A stretch of DNA of 40,531 nucleotides from JBBDMW01 sp040878005 (lineage in GTDB: Bacteria > Chloroflexota > Dehalococcoidia > Lucifugimonadales > Lucifugimonadaceae). Below, piece by piece: positions 26,335-34,536 of the stretch (position 1 is the stretch's first letter; each line of letters begins with the position of its first letter). Under the pieces are notes generated by a model that saw only the letters and a program-made list of their open reading frames with translations, had not been told where the DNA came from and made no database searches. The stretch lies in assembly GCA_040878005.1 (NCBI GenBank), contig JBBDMW010000008.1:1-40531 (forward strand). The letters run 5' to 3'. The translations under genes were made by a program, and so were the position numbers.

Positions 26335-27540
26335 TTAGGCTGTCCTCTGGATCACCGTATCCTCCGCGCCCAGGAACTCCGGCTTGAGCGCCATGCCAAG
26401 GCCAGGCTCATCGGGCGCAAACGCGAAGCCGTTCTCAATGCGTGGCATCCTGTCCACTATCCTCGGATAGACCTCGCTGTTGAACGACCTCACCGTCTCC
26501 TGGACCATCGTGTTCGGCGCGTGAATGGACAGGTGCAGGCCGGCCATCAGGTTGACAGGCCCGGTGCAGTCATGCGGCGTCACGGGAAGTTTGGCGGCCT
26601 GCGCCATGGATGCGACGGCACGGGCTTCCGTCAGCCCGCCCACCCACGTCACATCCAGCATGCACACCCGCACGCCGCCATGGTCGAACAGGTCCCGGTA
26701 CGCTTCACGCGTCGCCAGCAACTCGCTGGCAGCCACCGGTATGTTCGTGACTGCCGTCACCTGCGCCAGCGCATCGACGTTCGATGGATGCACCGCATCC
26801 TCTATCCAAATCGGGGTGAACGGCTCCAGCGCCTTTGCTATCCGTATGGCTGCGGGTACGCTCCATAGGGAATGAAGCTCGGCAGCGATCTCCATGCGGT
26901 TTCCCACAGCCTCCCTGATCTTGCGAAACGGCTCCACCGCTGCCTCAAGCTGCACGTTGGTGATCATCTGGCCGTTGGACTCTGGAGCGAACTGGTCGAA
27001 CGGCCAGATCTTCATCGCCGTGATGCCTTCTGCGAGAAGGCTCTCAGCCAGTGTCCCGGCATCGGTCAGAAAGGCCTGGAGATCATCCTGGATGGGCTCA
27101 TTTCCTGACCCGGTGCCAGGGCGTGAGATCTCTGTCGTCGAGGTCCCCTGTCGTACTGCATAGGCCGGGCTGGCGCAGGTGTTGTATATGCGAATCTGGT
27201 CGCGGGCCTTGCCGCCGAGCATCCGGTGAATTGGCTCGCCCTTCGCCTGCCCGGCTATGTCCCACAGCGCTATGTCTACCGCCGATATGGCCTGGGTGGC
27301 TGCGTCCCGCGTCCGCCACGTGCGAAGCCGGCGCATCATCTCGGCGTGGTGAGATGTCACGTCGAGCGGATCCTTGCCCATGAGATACTCCGCAAGGTCG
27401 TGGTGTATCACGGCCTCTGCGGCTGCTGGGCTGACGGTAGTCTCGCCAAGCCCAACGAGCCCCTCATCGGTATGTACCTGTACCCATACCGGCCGCGGGT
27501 ACCAGCCGACGCGTATTGTCTCTATCGAAGTGATCTTCAT
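26335..27540 (-). CDS. mandelate racemase/muconate lactonizing enzyme family protein, paralog 1
   Basis: An enolase-superfamily enzyme that abstracts the proton alpha to a carboxylate. Members of this type are usually acid-sugar dehydratases or racemases. Counting from ATG 27540, the metal ligands are Glu221 (AAELHSLW), Glu247 (IWIEDAV) and Glu273 (AASELLA). Asp296 and His323 (TPHDCTGP) are spaced 27 residues apart, exactly as the Asp270-His297 dyad of mandelate racemase. The usual KxK of strand 2 reads K177-I-W, so only one Lys remains. The frame opens at 27567 but homology starts at MKITSIET. Length is 401 residues. It lies 16 bases after paralog 2 on the same strand. Confidence 0.88.
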   Translation of the reverse strand: MKITSIETIRVGWYPRPVWVQVHTDEGLVGLGETTVSPAAAEAVIHHDLAEYLMGKDPLDVTSHHAEMMRRLRTWRTRDAATQAISAVDIALWDIAGQAKGEPIHRMLGGKARDQIRIYNTCASPAYAVRQGTSTTEISRPGTGSGNEPIQDDLQAFLTDAGTLAESLLAEGITAMKIWPFDQFAPESNGQMITNVQLEAAVEPFRKIREAVGNRMEIAAELHSLWSVPAAIRIAKALEPFTPIWIEDAVHPSNVDALAQVTAVTNIPVAASELLATREAYRDLFDHGGVRVCMLDVTWVGGLTEARAVASMAQAAKLPVTPHDCTGPVNLMAGLHLSIHAPNTMVQETVRSFNSEVYPRIVDRMPRIENGFAFAPDEPGLGMALKPEFLGAEDTVIQRTA

Positions 27541-27556
27541 GCTGAGGTTTGCTGGC

Positions 27557-28771
27557 CTACAGCTCACTCACCTGGACAGTCGTATCGCTGCCCTGAGTGA
27601 ACGCGTCCGTCAACTCCATGCCCACACCCTCGCCCTCGGGCGGCAGCACGTAGCCGTTCTCGATCTTCGGCAGTCTTGTCGCTATCTTCGGGTACCACGT
27701 CGCCAGGTATGCCCGCACCACTTCCTGGATCATGCCGTTAGGGGCGTTGAGGCTCAGGTGCACCGAGTTCATCAGTGTCACCGGCCCAACGCAGTCGTGC
27801 GGAGCGATGGGAAGGTGATACGCCTCCGCCATGGATGCGATTCGCTTGGCCTCTGATATGCCGCCAACCCACGATATGTCGAACATGCAGATGGTCATGG
27901 CGCGCTTCTCGAACATCTCCCGGAACGCCCACCGTGTGGAAACGGTCTCGCTGGCCGTCGTGGCGATGTGCGTGGAGTTCTTGAACTGCACCAGCGCGTC
28001 AATGTTGTCCATCGGCACCGGGTCTTCGAACCAGAACGGCCGCAGTGGCTCCACTGACTTGGCGATGCGTATGGCCGTGGGCAGGTTGAAGAGACAGTGC
28101 ATCTCCACCATCATCTCCATGCGGTCGCCCACCGCGTTCCTGATCTTGCGGAACGGCTCCGTCCCTGCCTCCAGGTCCTCAAGCGATATCGACTGTCCAT
28201 CAGTCTTCGACACAAACTGGTCAAAGGGCCATATCTTCATGGCCGTGAAGCCCTCGCTCAGCAGGCTCTCCGCCAGCGCTCCGGCGTCCGTCATGAAGGC
28301 ATGCTGGTCCTCGTACGGGCCGTCTGGCCTGAAGTCCACGTCGCCCGGGCTCACGTGACCTGCCCGTGTAATTCCATACGAGTACCCGGCGCAGGTGTTG
28401 TAAACCTTCACCCTGTCGCGCGATAGCCCGCCCAGGAGCTGGTAGAGCGGCTGCTTCACACGCTTGCCGTACAGGTCCCAGAGGGCCATGTCCACCGCCG
28501 ACTGCGACCGCACCTCCACACCGCGGGACCGCTGCATGGAGCCAAGCCTGTTCATCGACTGCCAGTGCAGGTCAAGCTGCATCGGGTCCTTTCCCAGCAG
28601 GTAGTCGGCTATCTCGCTGTGGATGAACGTTTCGACTGCGTCTGGGCCGAACGAAGTCTCGCCCACTCCGGTCAGGCCGTCGCTGGTGTGCAGCCGGACG
28701 AATATGAGCCTGGCGTAGTCGGGGTGGCGGAAAGTCTCGATGCGGCTGATTACAGGCGGGTTCTTTGGCAT
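27557..28771 (-). CDS. mandelate racemase/muconate lactonizing enzyme family protein, paralog 2
   Basis: The second enolase-superfamily enzyme, the tandem partner of paralog 1, with the same active-site layout: K179-I-W in TAMKIWPFDQF, metal ligands Glu223 (MVEMHCLF), Glu249 (FWFEDPV) and Glu275 (TASETVS), and the dyad Asp298/His325 (APHDCVGP), again 27 residues apart. The shared stretches (TDAGALAESLL-type, PFRKIR, ENGY/ENGF) show that the pair arose by duplication and then diverged in the capping domain and the 140-160 loop. The 404-residue length fits the family. It is the first gene of the minus-strand run and faces uppP across a 225-bp divergent region. Confidence 0.88.
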   Translation of the reverse strand: MPKNPPVISRIETFRHPDYARLIFVRLHTSDGLTGVGETSFGPDAVETFIHSEIADYLLGKDPMQLDLHWQSMNRLGSMQRSRGVEVRSQSAVDMALWDLYGKRVKQPLYQLLGGLSRDRVKVYNTCAGYSYGITRAGHVSPGDVDFRPDGPYEDQHAFMTDAGALAESLLSEGFTAMKIWPFDQFVSKTDGQSISLEDLEAGTEPFRKIRNAVGDRMEMMVEMHCLFNLPTAIRIAKSVEPLRPFWFEDPVPMDNIDALVQFKNSTHIATTASETVSTRWAFREMFEKRAMTICMFDISWVGGISEAKRIASMAEAYHLPIAPHDCVGPVTLMNSVHLSLNAPNGMIQEVVRAYLATWYPKIATRLPKIENGYVLPPEGEGVGMELTDAFTQGSDTTVQVSEL

Positions 28772-28896
28772 GGTCTTGTGGCCCTGTGGGTGAGTTGTTT
28801 GTTAACGGCGGTATGCCATCTTGATGGGGTATAGCCCGCAGATGATGTGCTGTGGCTGCACGCGGTGAACCGAACGATTAGAGATTTGGCACCGCG

Positions 28897-28910
28897 GGGC
28901 GCATTGTAGC
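28897..28910 (-). promoter_or_regulatory. candidate -10 region shared with another promoter
   Basis: The minus strand reads GCTACAATGCGCCC, containing a TACAAT box (28908-28903) about 130 bases upstream of the enolase paralog 2 start. The same 14 bases occur at 35557-35570 upstream of a 2-hydroxyacid dehydrogenase on the same strand. No matching -35 box was found. Confidence 0.35.
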
Positions 28911-28996
28911 CCTGCATGCGACGTACATGCTGTGCGGTATGCTGTTCGATTGTGTGTCAGGTTGATGTGCCGGTTTGAGACCGGGAGGCCGCCCGC

Positions 28997-29839
28997 TTGG
29001 AAATAGTGCAGTCAGTGGTTCTGGCCCTGTTGCAGGGGGTTACTGAATTCCTGCCCATCAGCAGCAGTGGCCACCTGGTTTTGGGCACGTGGCTGTTCGG
29101 ATGGTCAGACCAGGGGCTGGATTTTGACGCCGCGGTCCATGTTGGCACGCTGGGCTCGGTGCTCGTCTACTTCCGCCATGAGTGGATCGCCCTCGGCCGC
29201 GGGATAGTCACGGGCGGAGCCGTCAACTTTGCTACTGGAGGCGCCAGGACAGAAGACTCCATGGCGGCGCGGAAGGTCCTTGCGCTCATAGTGGTGGGAA
29301 CCCTGCCCCTCGTGATCGTGGGGCTGCTTGTCCGGGACACGCTTGAAACGTCGTTCAGGTCCCCGGAGTGGGTGGCTGCGCTGCTTATAGTTACCGGGCT
29401 GGGCTTAGCCGCGGGTGAGTACGCAGGCAGGCGTACGCGCAGCATGTCATCGACAGGCCTCAGCCACGCCCTCATCATCGGCATCGCCCAGTCGTTCGCT
29501 GTGCTGCCAGGTATATCCCGTTCCGGCTCTACGATGGTCGCTGGCTTGTTCATGGACATGACCCGCGAGACTGCCGCCAGGTTCTCTTTCTTCCTGGCGG
29601 TCCCGGCGATGCTTGGTGCAGGAATCCTGTTGGTAGTGGTCGAGGCGCTGCAGGATTCCAGCGCCCAGTCGTCCGGTTGGGGGCCAATCCTCGTAGGGAC
29701 AGGTATCTCGTTCATTACCGGCCTCGCAGTTATCACCCTGTTCCTGCGGTTCCTCCGCACCGGGTCTATGCGCCCGTTCATCGCCTACTGCCTGCTGGCA
29801 GGCGCGGCCATATTGGTTGCACGTGCTGCGGGATTCTAA
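28997..29839 (+). CDS. uppP: undecaprenyl-diphosphatase (UppP/BacA)
   Basis: An integral membrane enzyme that recycles undecaprenyl diphosphate to the monophosphate carrier needed for peptidoglycan and glycan synthesis; its overproduction gives bacitracin resistance. The start is TTG 28997 with GGGAGG 8 bases upstream. Motif 1, QGVTEFLPISSSGHL, is at residues 13-27 and motif 2, LPGISRSGSTM, is near 169-179; both contain the catalytic Glu/Ser/Arg residues known in the family. About eight hydrophobic helices and the length of 280 residues are normal. It ends 13 bases before the convergent sulfur gene. Confidence 0.95.
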   Translation: MEIVQSVVLALLQGVTEFLPISSSGHLVLGTWLFGWSDQGLDFDAAVHVGTLGSVLVYFRHEWIALGRGIVTGGAVNFATGGARTEDSMAARKVLALIVVGTLPLVIVGLLVRDTLETSFRSPEWVAALLIVTGLGLAAGEYAGRRTRSMSSTGLSHALIIGIAQSFAVLPGISRSGSTMVAGLFMDMTRETAARFSFFLAVPAMLGAGILLVVVEALQDSSAQSSGWGPILVGTGISFITGLAVITLFLRFLRTGSMRPFIAYCLLAGAAILVARAAGF

Positions 29840-29852
29840 GCCCCGGAACAGC

Positions 29853-31226
29853 TCACCTGGTAGGCAGCATCAGGACGCCAGGGTAGTTTTCGAACTCGTC
29901 CTGCACCAGCACCACATCCCGGCCCAACCGGTGCAACAGCGACGCTCCAATCGCCGCCCGGAAACCCGACGTGCAGTGCACCCAGGCCCTGCCCTCCGGT
30001 ACATCGCCGATGCGGTCCCGGATCTGGCTGAAATGGACGTTGACCGACCACGGGATCCAACCCTGCTCACGCTCTTTCGGGTCCCGTACATCAACAACCA
30101 CGTCAGGCGCAGCCATGTCCGCGAAAGTAGCAGTGGGATAGGACGACAGACTGCGCTCCTCCGAACGCCATCTGGCCAGGCCGTCCGTCACCTTTCCCGT
30201 CACCGTGTCGATTCCAACCCGCGCCAGGTGCAGCCGTGCGTTCTCGGCGTCCTCTTCCGTGCCCGTGATAAGGACGATCTTCGAGTTCCAGGGCAGTGCC
30301 CACCCTGTATAGACGCCAACGTCATCGCCCATCGGAATGTTCACTGACCCCGGGACGTGACCACGTGCGAACTCAGCCGCACTCCGCACATCTACCGGCC
30401 ACACCTCATGGTCAAGCTGCGCCAGTTCAGTCGGCGATAGCTCTTTCACATCACCCGTCGGCATCGGGGGCGCCCCCACCGCGTTGGTGGGACCCATGTG
30501 GCGGTAGTACGACGGGTATATCCCGAAGCCTGCCACGTGTTCCCGGACGAACGCATCTTCGTGTGGCGCCGTGAGCGCAGGGTTTTGCCGCTTCTCATCC
30601 TCGATTGTCGAAACCGTGCCGCTGTGGCCGCCGCCGGACCCGCAGAACGATCCAGAACCATGAGTTGGGCTGACTACAGAAGGGTCGGGAAGTTCATCGG
30701 CGAGCCGGTTAATGGACCGGTACTGGTCACGTGCCAGCGGCTCGGTCAGCTCTTCGCTCACCAGGTCTGTACGCCCTGCTCCTGCCACCAGCATTGACCC
30801 GCCTGTGAACACGGCCGCGGCACCTCCCGGCGCCTCCAGCGCATAGCTCATGTGATGCTGCGTGTGGCCGGGGGTATGTATGGCGTGCAGCGCCCACTCC
30901 CCAAGGTGGAACATTTCTCCTTCGGCCAGCGTCTGGTGTTTCACCCGTGCTTCGGTATATGGCGGCAGAACGTATGCAGCGTCGAATCGGCGTGCCAGTT
31001 CAGGCCCGCCGGAGAAGTAATCGTTGTGGACATGCGTCTCCAGCACTGCCGCCAGCCTGGCCCCGGACGCAGCCAGGACGCTTTCGAATCGGGTGATGTC
31101 CCGCTGCGGATCAATCACCGCAGCCTCATCTCCAACCACCACCAGGTACGAATGATCACCGAGGCCCGGTGTGGAAATCTGCTCCGCGTAGGCGCTCGTC
31201 CCGTTCTTGGACAGATCAATTCGCAT
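29853..31226 (-). CDS. metallo-beta-lactamase fold (persulfide dioxygenase-like) fused to two rhodanese domains
   Basis: The N-terminal domain, about 1-230, is an ETHE1-like metallo-beta-lactamase fold: THVHNDYFSGG with H65, H67 and D69 (Tyr70 where many MBL enzymes have His), HTPGHTQHHMSY, FTGGSMLVAGAGRTDLV and PTHGSGSFC. Two rhodanese domains follow. The first, about 265-365, lacks an active-site Cys in its loop (LITGTEEDAEN). The second, about 370-457, has Cys418 in HCTSGFRAA. The fusion links persulfide oxidation to sulfur transfer in sulfide or thiol detoxification, by family knowledge. The start, ATG 31226, has GGAGG 5 bases upstream. It converges on uppP. Confidence 0.88.
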   Translation of the reverse strand: MRIDLSKNGTSAYAEQISTPGLGDHSYLVVVGDEAAVIDPQRDITRFESVLAASGARLAAVLETHVHNDYFSGGPELARRFDAAYVLPPYTEARVKHQTLAEGEMFHLGEWALHAIHTPGHTQHHMSYALEAPGGAAAVFTGGSMLVAGAGRTDLVSEELTEPLARDQYRSINRLADELPDPSVVSPTHGSGSFCGSGGGHSGTVSTIEDEKRQNPALTAPHEDAFVREHVAGFGIYPSYYRHMGPTNAVGAPPMPTGDVKELSPTELAQLDHEVWPVDVRSAAEFARGHVPGSVNIPMGDDVGVYTGWALPWNSKIVLITGTEEDAENARLHLARVGIDTVTGKVTDGLARWRSEERSLSSYPTATFADMAAPDVVVDVRDPKEREQGWIPWSVNVHFSQIRDRIGDVPEGRAWVHCTSGFRAAIGASLLHRLGRDVVLVQDEFENYPGVLMLPTR

Positions 31227-31262
31227 CCGGACCTCCTGGCTGGCCTCATCGGCCTTGCTCGA

Positions 31263-31277
31263 ACATGTCAGGCATGT
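31263..31277. promoter_or_regulatory. short inverted repeat upstream of the MBL-rhodanese gene
   Basis: ACATG-TCAGG-CATGT is a 5-bp inverted repeat with a 5-base spacer, 37 bases upstream of the ATG at 31226. It could be an operator. It is short enough to occur by chance. Confidence 0.2.
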
Positions 31278-31485
31278 GCCACCGATGATAGAGCACAGCC
31301 GTCGTGACCGGCGTCTTCTGCCAACCGACCCGGCGGCCTGGGCCTCTGCCGCAGTAACATTGCCTGGCGGATCAGCCTGTGTCCATCACCTGTCAAAGAG
31401 CGAGGTAAATGTATGTTGGTCTCTGTCCCTCATTCCAACTCCAACGGCGGAATCACACTCAACAAGAGGGAATCCTTTAACAGTG

Positions 31486-32232
31486 ATGGATACATGGAAG
31501 TACTACGCGATCACGCATCGCGACCACATCATCTGCAACCCAACCAGTGAGGCGAAGCTCAATGAGCTCGTCACCCTGATGCGCCTCAAACCCGGGGCCC
31601 GCGTCCTGGACATAGCCTGCGGCAAGGCAGAGTTGCTCCTACGCACCGTGGAACGTTACGGCGCAAACGGTGTGGGCGTGGACATATCGCCGTACGAAAT
31701 CGAAACCGCGCGTGGCCGGGCGGCGCAGCGCGGCCTGCGGCGGCAGGTGGAGTTCATCGAGGGCAGCGGCGCCGAGTACGAGGCCGCCCCTGAGCCTTTC
31801 GATGCCGCCATGTGCATCGGAGCAACCTGGATCTGGCAGGGCATGGTCGGCACTTTGGAAGCGCTGTCAGGCTGGACCGCTCCCGGTGGCCTGGTAGCGG
31901 TTGGCGAGGTTTTCAAGCAGATTGAGCCGGGGCAGGCCTGCCGGGATCAGTACCCTGACCTCGCCGAATCCCTGCGGACCCACCGTGACAACGTACAGAT
32001 TGGCCTGGACCAGGGTCTGACCCCGCTTTACACAATAGTCAGCAACAACGATGACTGGGACCGCTACCAGGGCCTGCAGTGGTACGCGGCGGAGGCGTAT
32101 GCACTGGAGCAGCCGGACGACCCGGACGTGCCCGACCTGCTGGACCGCACCCGCAAAGCGCGTGACAGGTACTTGGAATGGGAGCGGGACACCTTCGGCT
32201 GGGCCATCTACCTGTTCCGCAAGCCTTCGTAG
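31486..32232 (+). CDS. SAM-dependent methyltransferase
   Basis: A class I methyltransferase of 248 residues. The start is ATG 31486; the frame is open much further left but that part has no homology and would overlap the divergent gene. The SAM-binding motif is ARVLDIACGKAELLLR at about 38-53, followed by the acidic residue in GVGVDISPYEIETARGRA, a QVEFIEGSGAEY segment and FDAAMCIGATWIWQG. The C-terminal part (DDWDRYQGLQWYAAEAYALE, RDRYLEWERDTFGWAIYLFRK) matches a subgroup common in actinobacteria and chloroflexi. The substrate is unknown. It ends at a strong palindrome shared with the convergent dehydrogenase. Confidence 0.85.
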   Translation: MDTWKYYAITHRDHIICNPTSEAKLNELVTLMRLKPGARVLDIACGKAELLLRTVERYGANGVGVDISPYEIETARGRAAQRGLRRQVEFIEGSGAEYEAAPEPFDAAMCIGATWIWQGMVGTLEALSGWTAPGGLVAVGEVFKQIEPGQACRDQYPDLAESLRTHRDNVQIGLDQGLTPLYTIVSNNDDWDRYQGLQWYAAEAYALEQPDDPDVPDLLDRTRKARDRYLEWERDTFGWAIYLFRKPS

Positions 32233-32268
32233 AGTCTAGGCACAACACAGGAAACGGTACCAATGAAC

Positions 32269-32296
32269 AGCGGCCCGCCGATGTCGGCGGGCCGCT
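32269..32296. terminator. bidirectional hairpin terminator
   Basis: A 12-13 bp perfect inverted repeat (AGCGGCCCGCCGA and its complement) with a tiny loop lies between the convergent methyltransferase and hydroxyacid dehydrogenase genes. The plus side is followed by CCTTAC, so there is no long T-run. Placement and strength make transcription termination in both directions likely. Confidence 0.7.
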
Positions 32297-32327
32297 CCTT
32301 ACAACTCAACTTTCAGAAACGCGTCGG

Positions 32328-33356
32328 CTAAACCACTACCTGCGGCTGACGTGCCTTTGCGCGCTTTCGGGCAGGTATGCTCGCTGTTACCTCCGGGTTC
32401 TGGCCCGCCATTGGCCACTCGCCCCGCAGCACCGCTGCCACCTGCTGCGCTGCTCGTTCACGGCTCAGCCACGCTGAGCGGGTGGAATTACCGGCGATAT
32501 GCGGCGCGGTGATCACGTTCTCCATCTGCAACAGCAGATTCTTCGGGTCCACCGGCTCCTGCTCGAACACGTCAAGGCCCGCGCCCCGTATCTGCCCCGT
32601 CTGGAGCGCCTTGATCAGCGCTGCCTCGTCCGTCACCGATCCTCGGCACACGTTGATGAAGAACGCCGTGTCCTTCATGGCGCGGAATTGCTCCTCGCCA
32701 ATCATGTGGTAGGTCTCCCTGTTGAGAGGAACCACTACCACCACGTAGTCGGCGCGAGAGCACAGGTCGTTGAGCTCGTGCACCTGCTCCACGCCGTATT
32801 CCTTGATGATCCACGGCGCAATGTACGGGTCGTACACCAGTGTCCGCATGCGCCAGCCGCTCATCTTGCGGGCCACCTGCCGGCCAATGTTGCCGAAGCC
32901 CACGATCCCCAGCACCTGCTCGTCCAGAGCGCCAATCGGGAGATACGCCGACCTGTCCCAACTGCCGTCCTTGCGCAGGCGGTTGGTCGTCTGCACCACC
33001 TGCCGGTTCAGCGCCAGCAGGAAGGCCACTCCCTGGTTGGACACCTCTTCGGCGCACATGCCTGCGCCGTTGGTCAGGATGATGCCCTTCTCAGTGCACG
33101 CGTCCACATCGATGTGGTTGAAGCCGTGCGAATACACCGCCAGCACCTGGCAGTGCTCGGTCGCCTTGATGACCTGCTCCGTGCCCCAGTTGCCGCGCAT
33201 CATCACAGCGTCGGCATCCTTCACGGCCTCCATGGCCTCGCCTTCGCTGTCCGGCTTCACCTGTATGAACTCAACATCCAGATCTTCCATCTCCGCCCGC
33301 TCATACTGCAGCGGGTCGTCCTCGATGCCGAGGATCACTACCTTCTTTTTCGCCAT
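32328..33356 (-). CDS. D-isomer-specific 2-hydroxyacid dehydrogenase, paralog A
   Basis: An NAD-dependent dehydrogenase of the D-3-phosphoglycerate/D-lactate dehydrogenase family. The Rossmann motif is GIVGFGNIGRQVA. The three catalytic residues are present: Arg in NVCRGSVTDE, Glu in LDVFEQEP and His in APHIAGN. The DPYIAPWIIKEYG segment after the motif supplies an Asp typical of NAD preference. It has 342 residues, with an Arg/Lys-rich C-terminal tail. The start, ATG 33356, has GGGAG about 11 bases upstream. It is the last of three tandem paralogs on the minus strand (gaps of 69 and 64 bases), probably one transcript. The substrate is unknown. Confidence 0.88.
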   Translation of the reverse strand: MAKKKVVILGIEDDPLQYERAEMEDLDVEFIQVKPDSEGEAMEAVKDADAVMMRGNWGTEQVIKATEHCQVLAVYSHGFNHIDVDACTEKGIILTNGAGMCAEEVSNQGVAFLLALNRQVVQTTNRLRKDGSWDRSAYLPIGALDEQVLGIVGFGNIGRQVARKMSGWRMRTLVYDPYIAPWIIKEYGVEQVHELNDLCSRADYVVVVVPLNRETYHMIGEEQFRAMKDTAFFINVCRGSVTDEAALIKALQTGQIRGAGLDVFEQEPVDPKNLLLQMENVITAPHIAGNSTRSAWLSRERAAQQVAAVLRGEWPMAGQNPEVTASIPARKRAKARQPQVVV

Positions 33357-33425
33357 CTAAATCTTTCTCCCTGCGGAATCCCGCCAGTTTGCATTGCCCT
33401 GCCTGTAAATCAGCCTTCGGGAATC

Positions 33426-34472
33426 CTAAACCTGCAACTCCCGCCGGTACACATCCCACACCTTCGCCTTTTTCAATGGCGGCAGCTTTGTCCGCACATC
33501 CGGGTTGATAAGCGACATCGGCCACGATCCCGTCGCGATCCGCACCGCCTCCTCGCCCAGCTGCGTCTGCGCCTGCTCCCATGCCACCTCTGAGTAGCTG
33601 GCATAGTGGTTCGTCACCGCCACGTTGTCCATCTTCAGCAGTGGGTTTGCCGGGTCAACCGGCTCCTTCTCGAACACATCAAGCCCAGCCCCGGCAATTT
33701 TCTTCGACTGCAGCGCCTCTATCAGCGCCGGCTCGTCCACCACGGGCCCGCGGGAGCAATTGATGAGGTACGCCGTGGGCTTCATCGCTTCAAAGACGCT
33801 CTTGTTGATGATGTGCCGCGTCTCCTCCGTCAGGTACGTGTGCGGGCTGATGTAGTCCGACCTGCGTGCCAGCTCCTCCACGGAGTCCACGCTCTCCACG
33901 CCGTACTCCTTCGCGTCCCAGGACGACACGTACGGGTCGTAGGCGATCACCTTCATCCCAAACGCCTGCGCCTTGCGAGCCACAGCCCGGCCGATGTCGC
34001 CGATGCCAATGATCCCGAACGTCTGCCCCGCTATGTGCCCCATCGGAGGCAGGTGCTCGCGGGTCCACACTCCGCTCGTGACCAGCTTGTGGTGCAGCAC
34101 GAACTTACGGGCGCACACCAGGAACAGCATCATGGTGTGGTTGGACACTTCTTCAGTGCCGAACGACGCGGTGTTCGCCAGCACCACGCCGTTGTCGACC
34201 GCTGTCTGCAGGTCCATGCCATCGTATCCGTGGCCGAACGAAACCAGTCCCTTGCACCGGCCGTTCAGTCCCATGTGAGCGAACGCCTGCGGGTCAAACT
34301 TGTGCCCCTGCGACATCGCCACGTCAACGTCCTTGAGCGCCTCTATAAGCTCACCCGTGCCGCCCCCGTGGAACCTGTCGACCTCGCCGCCCACGGCCTT
34401 GATGGCACGTGTCTGCTGCTCAATGTCCGTCTTGTCAGGCCCGATGTACAGGGCGCGTATCTTTCCCGCCAT
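33426..34472 (-). CDS. D-isomer-specific 2-hydroxyacid dehydrogenase, paralog B
   Basis: The second of three tandem 2-hydroxyacid dehydrogenases. The nucleotide-binding motif is GIIGIGDIGRAVA, followed by IAYDPYVSSWDAKEYG. Catalytic Arg is in LINCSRGPVVDE and Glu in LDVFEKEP. The His is in AVTNHYASYSE, in place of the usual TPHxA, so the His is kept but Pro is lost. The segment SFGHGYDGMDLQTAVDNGVVLANT is the substrate-side loop. Length is 348 residues, with the start ATG 34472 preceded by AGGAAC 6 bases upstream. The His context differs from paralogs A and C, which suggests a different substrate. Confidence 0.88.
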   Translation of the reverse strand: MAGKIRALYIGPDKTDIEQQTRAIKAVGGEVDRFHGGGTGELIEALKDVDVAMSQGHKFDPQAFAHMGLNGRCKGLVSFGHGYDGMDLQTAVDNGVVLANTASFGTEEVSNHTMMLFLVCARKFVLHHKLVTSGVWTREHLPPMGHIAGQTFGIIGIGDIGRAVARKAQAFGMKVIAYDPYVSSWDAKEYGVESVDSVEELARRSDYISPHTYLTEETRHIINKSVFEAMKPTAYLINCSRGPVVDEPALIEALQSKKIAGAGLDVFEKEPVDPANPLLKMDNVAVTNHYASYSEVAWEQAQTQLGEEAVRIATGSWPMSLINPDVRTKLPPLKKAKVWDVYRRELQV

Positions 34473-34536
34473 TAACTGTTCCTGCTTTCCTGTTGTTTCA
34501 TCTCACAAACGTCATACAGGTCAATTGCCGTCCGCT

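Noticed and set aside
31207..31485. 93-residue N-terminal extension of the methyltransferase at 31486
   Set aside because: The extension overlaps the start of the divergent gene, has no homology, and the catalytic domain begins at the ATG at 31486.
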